Of a stretch of DNA of 64,000 nucleotides, positions 61,783 to 64,000 are shown piece after piece. Under the pieces are notes generated by a model. That model did no database searches and was not told the DNA's origin. It saw nothing but the letters and a program-made list of their open reading frames with translations. The stretch's first letter is position 1; the number at the start of each line of letters is the position of its first letter. The position numbers and the translations under genes were made by a program. The stretch is taken from the NCBI RefSeq assembly GCF_016862555.1, contig NZ_BONE01000028.1:37665-101664 (forward strand), read 5' to 3'. This DNA is from Asanoa siamensis (GTDB taxonomy: Bacteria > Actinomycetota > Actinomycetes > Mycobacteriales > Micromonosporaceae).

Positions 61783-62466
61783 CTACGACGGGACCGCCAC
61801 CGTGGCCAGGAGCAGGCCGTCGGCGGCGTGCCAGCGGCCGGTGAACCTCGTCAGCACGCGGTCGCCGAGCGCGGCGCCGTTGGTCAGCACGCCAGCCGAG
61901 AACGTGCCGTCGACCGCCAGATCCACCCGCGCCTCCTCGAAGCCCAACCACCGGCCCGTCAACGGGAACCAGGCCTTGTAGAGCGCCTCCTTCGCGCAGA
62001 ACAGCAGCCGGCCCCACTGCGGACCCGCCACAGCCGGAAACGCCGCCACCTCCGCCGGCGAGGCCACCATGTCGAGGACGCCTTCGGGCAGCGGCAGGTC
62101 GGGTTCGGCGTCGATGCCGAGCGCGGCGACCTGTGCCGCGGGCGCTACCGCGGCGGCGCGGTATCCGTCGCAGTGCGTCATGCTGCCCACCACGCCGGGC
62201 GGCCAGGCGGGTGCGCCGCGCTCGCCCGGGACCAGGGGTGTAGCCGCGACGCCCAGCCGGGCCAGCGCCTCGCGCGCGCACAGCCGTACGGTGGCGAACT
62301 CCTTCCGTCTTTTCTCTACCGCCCCGGCCACGACCGCGGCTTCCGAAGGGAACAGCCACACCGGGTCGGCGTCGTCGAAACGCTCCACGGCCACTGCCGC
62401 CGGCGGCAGCACCGCCTCGATCCGTCCGCGGGACGACGGCGCGGCCGGGGCCGATCGAGGCCTCAC
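61783..62466 (-). CDS. 4'-phosphopantetheinyl transferase (EntD/Sfp type)
   Basis: A 227-residue enzyme that moves phosphopantetheine from CoA to carrier proteins of polyketide, peptide or fatty-acid synthases. Motifs: VVGSMTHCDGYRAAAVA, ALGIDAEPDLPL (Mg-binding Asp and Glu) and FCAKEALYKAWFPLTGRWLG. All catalytic residues appear present. The GTG start overlaps the end of the upstream SARP remnant as GTGA (62463-62466). Its presence suggests secondary metabolism elsewhere in the genome. Confidence 0.88.
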   Translation of the reverse strand: MRPRSAPAAPSSRGRIEAVLPPAAVAVERFDDADPVWLFPSEAAVVAGAVEKRRKEFATVRLCAREALARLGVAATPLVPGERGAPAWPPGVVGSMTHCDGYRAAAVAPAAQVAALGIDAEPDLPLPEGVLDMVASPAEVAAFPAVAGPQWGRLLFCAKEALYKAWFPLTGRWLGFEEARVDLAVDGTFSAGVLTNGAALGDRVLTRFTGRWHAADGLLLATVAVPS

Positions 62467-63620
62467 GCATCCTCCTGACGCTGGTCGTGGTCCGCGCGAT
62501 GGCGTTCGCGAGCGAACAGGCGCACCAGCATCGGCATGGCGTAGCCGGCCTCCAGATCGCTGGTCCGCGCTCCGCCATCAGCAGACCATGCATGGCGAGG
62601 GTTTCGAGCAACCGGTCGGCCGCTTCCTCCGGCAGGTCGAGCCGCCGGGCCGCCGCACCGGCCGTGAGGTGGTCGTCGGGCAGCGCGCCGAGGCGGCGCA
62701 GGAAGAGCCGGCCGGCCGGGCTCAGGCCGCGGTAGCTCGCCACGACGCTGTCGCGCACCGATAGCTGCCCGACCGCGAGCTCGTCGAGGCGGTGCTCCTC
62801 GTCGAGCAGGCGGTCGGCGAGGTCGCGAAGCGAATGGGTGGGGCGGGCGTTGAGTTGCGCGCCGGCGACGCGGATGGCCAGCGGGTGACCGGAGCACGCG
62901 ACGACGATGTCGTGCGCCGCCTCGGCCTCGGCCTCGACCCGGTCGAAGCCGACGTGCCGGGCGAGGATGGCCAGGCCGGACGACGGATCGACGACGTCCA
63001 ACGTGAAGTGGTCGTCCGCGCCCAGCTGCGTGAGCGAGTGCCGGCTGGTGACCAGGGTGAACGACCCCGAGCCGGGCAGGAGGTCGCGCACCTGCGACGC
63101 GCTGCTGGCGTCGTCGAGCACCACCACGAACTGCCGCCCGGCCAGCTCCGGCCCCACGTCGAGGCCGGCGAGCGGATGCCCGCGCCAGAACCGGATGGCG
63201 GCATTGGCGTCGCGCGACACCGACCGGTGGTCGCCCTCGTGCATCGCCCGGTCGGCCCGGCGCGCCAAGGTGTGGAACTGCAGGAGGTCGAGCTCGTCGC
63301 GGGCGAACACGAGCCGGTACGCGCCCGGCCGGCTGACCAGCCGCGACGCCTTGTCACCGGCCGGTCAGCAGGCGCCGCAGGCCCGAGACGTAGGCGCGGA
63401 TGTTGTCGACGGCCGACGCCGGAGGTTCGCCGCTCCAGATGCCGCTGACCAGGTCGCCGACGGGCACCCGCTGGTCGGCCCGCAGGGAGCAGCATGCCCG
63501 CCATTCCGGCCCGCCGTATGCCCGCGATCGGCACCGCACCGGCCGAGCCGACGATCTCCAGCTGGCCCAGAACAGCGAACCTGGCACCGAGGGCGTCTAA
63601 CGCCGTGAGGTCCTCGCGGA
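62463..63620 (-). pseudogene. Decayed SARP/AfsR-type regulator
   Basis: Coding segments in three frames together form a SARP regulator. The winged-helix part reads RFAVLGQLEIVGSAG and, in another frame, RADQRVPVGDLVSGIWSGEP, AVDNIRAYVSGLRRLLTG. The BTAD part reads DKASRLVSRPGAYRLVFARD, LLQFHTLARRADRAMHEGDH and a following HPLAGLDVG. An NB-ARC part follows (FVVVLDDASSASQVRDLLPG, TLVTSRHSLTQLG, CSGHPLAIRVAG), but its P-loop is missing: BTAD runs straight into the Walker B strand. Another frame change occurs near 62575 before DLEAGYAMPMLVRLFARERH. At least three frame changes plus a deletion make function unlikely. It once stood upstream of the phosphopantetheinyl transferase gene. Confidence 0.65.
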
Positions 63621-63674
63621 CCTTGTCTATCGGGGGCGATCGTGCTTCCCCGGTCGAGGTGGAGGGCAGGCACA

Positions 63675-63878
63675 ATGGACGACGAATCGCAGCCGCCGCG
63701 GAGGCGACGGACTGGCCGGCTGTCGCCGCAGGGCGTGGTCGTAGTGGTCGAGGCCGTGGTCGCCGGGATCGCCGGCGTGTTCCTGACTACAGACTCGATT
63801 CCGGCCACTGCGATCGCCGCTGTGGCGGCCGTGCTGGTGGCCGGCGCGTTGGGCGTGCCGGTGCGTCACCGTCGCTGA
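63675..63878 (+). CDS. Small two-helix membrane protein
   Basis: A 67-residue protein: basic N-terminus (MDDESQPPRRRRTGRL), then two hydrophobic helices (VVVVVEAVVAGIAGVFL; TAIAAVAAVLVAGALGV). GGAGGG lies nine bases before the ATG. Function unknown; small actinobacterial membrane proteins of this kind are common. From 63879 to the end of the window no gene is seen. Confidence 0.5.
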   Translation: MDDESQPPRRRRTGRLSPQGVVVVVEAVVAGIAGVFLTTDSIPATAIAAVAAVLVAGALGVPVRHRR

Positions 63879-64000
63879 AATCTGAAGATCTTGTGGTGCG
63901 CGTCTAACGAACGCCGGCGCTCGTGGACCTTGTCATAGGGAGCCGGTGTTGTCCTGGACCGCGCACGAGGGAGGTTCGTCTTCTGTGGATCCCGATTGGC

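Noticed and set aside
1..64000. tRNA or rRNA genes, CRISPR arrays, intact insertion sequences, integrase and attachment sites
   Set aside because: None could be recognised on reading both strands; only one transposase remnant was found, so no attachment site is proposed.

Overview
The window is high-GC actinomycete DNA. GPP34-domain proteins, DUF574 SAM-dependent methyltransferases, a DUF6283 protein, XRE/ImmA/MAB_1171c genes, GTG/TTG starts and many stop/start overlaps fit Actinomycetota, most likely Micromonosporaceae or a close relative. That placement is inference. No rRNA, tRNA, CRISPR array, replication gene or intact integrase was recognised. Gene content and several decayed genes suggest an accessory region such as a genomic island or plasmid-like segment. 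Its right end (about 57-64 kb) looks more chromosomal.

Layout. 0-9.9 kb: the 3' part of a giant gene encoding an SNF2-like helicase, a DUF2958-like domain and a UvrD-like helicase in one chain. 10-22.2 kb: a complete Tad/Flp pilus locus on the minus strand (prepilin peptidase, LysM/BTAD protein, TadG/TadE pseudopilins, a 59-residue Flp pilin, TadC, TadB, TadA, TadZ, an SAF-domain protein, a secreted protein and a lipoprotein), with most genes overlapping. 22.3-25 kb: an asparagine synthetase and a lipoprotein.

25-34 kb: decarboxylase module 1. A histidine-decarboxylase-like PLP enzyme, a small partner protein and a MarR regulator face a plus-strand run of XRE regulator, ImmA/IrrE-type peptidase, MAB_1171c-type membrane protein fused to GPP34, a second GPP34 protein, an APC permease and a GNAT acetyltransferase. 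34-44 kb: a mosaic of small genes, lipoproteins, a toxin-antitoxin-like pair, a transposase remnant, pseudogenes and a perfect LexA-type box. 44-48.7 kb: two DUF574 methyltransferases, a multi-HTH regulator and a helical-repeat protein paralogous to one at 38.3 kb.

48.7-57.2 kb: decarboxylase module 2. One tightly overlapping minus-strand operon holds an APC permease, an unknown protein, a second decarboxylase, its partner paralogue and two ABC-ATPase-like proteins with broken catalytic motifs flanking an unknown protein. A divergent XRE regulator faces it. An identical 20-bp sequence occurs upstream of this module and upstream of the 38.3-kb gene.

57.4-64 kb: NAD(P)HX epimerase/dehydratase, an unknown gene and a decayed gene, a truncated DprA joined to a ComF-like phosphoribosyltransferase with a 17-bp semi-palindrome on each side, a flavin-oxidoreductase remnant, a phosphopantetheinyl transferase and a decayed SARP regulator. 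The strongest candidate for an undescribed system is the duplicated decarboxylase/partner/permease module, above all the module-2 operon with the two degenerate ABC-type subunits.
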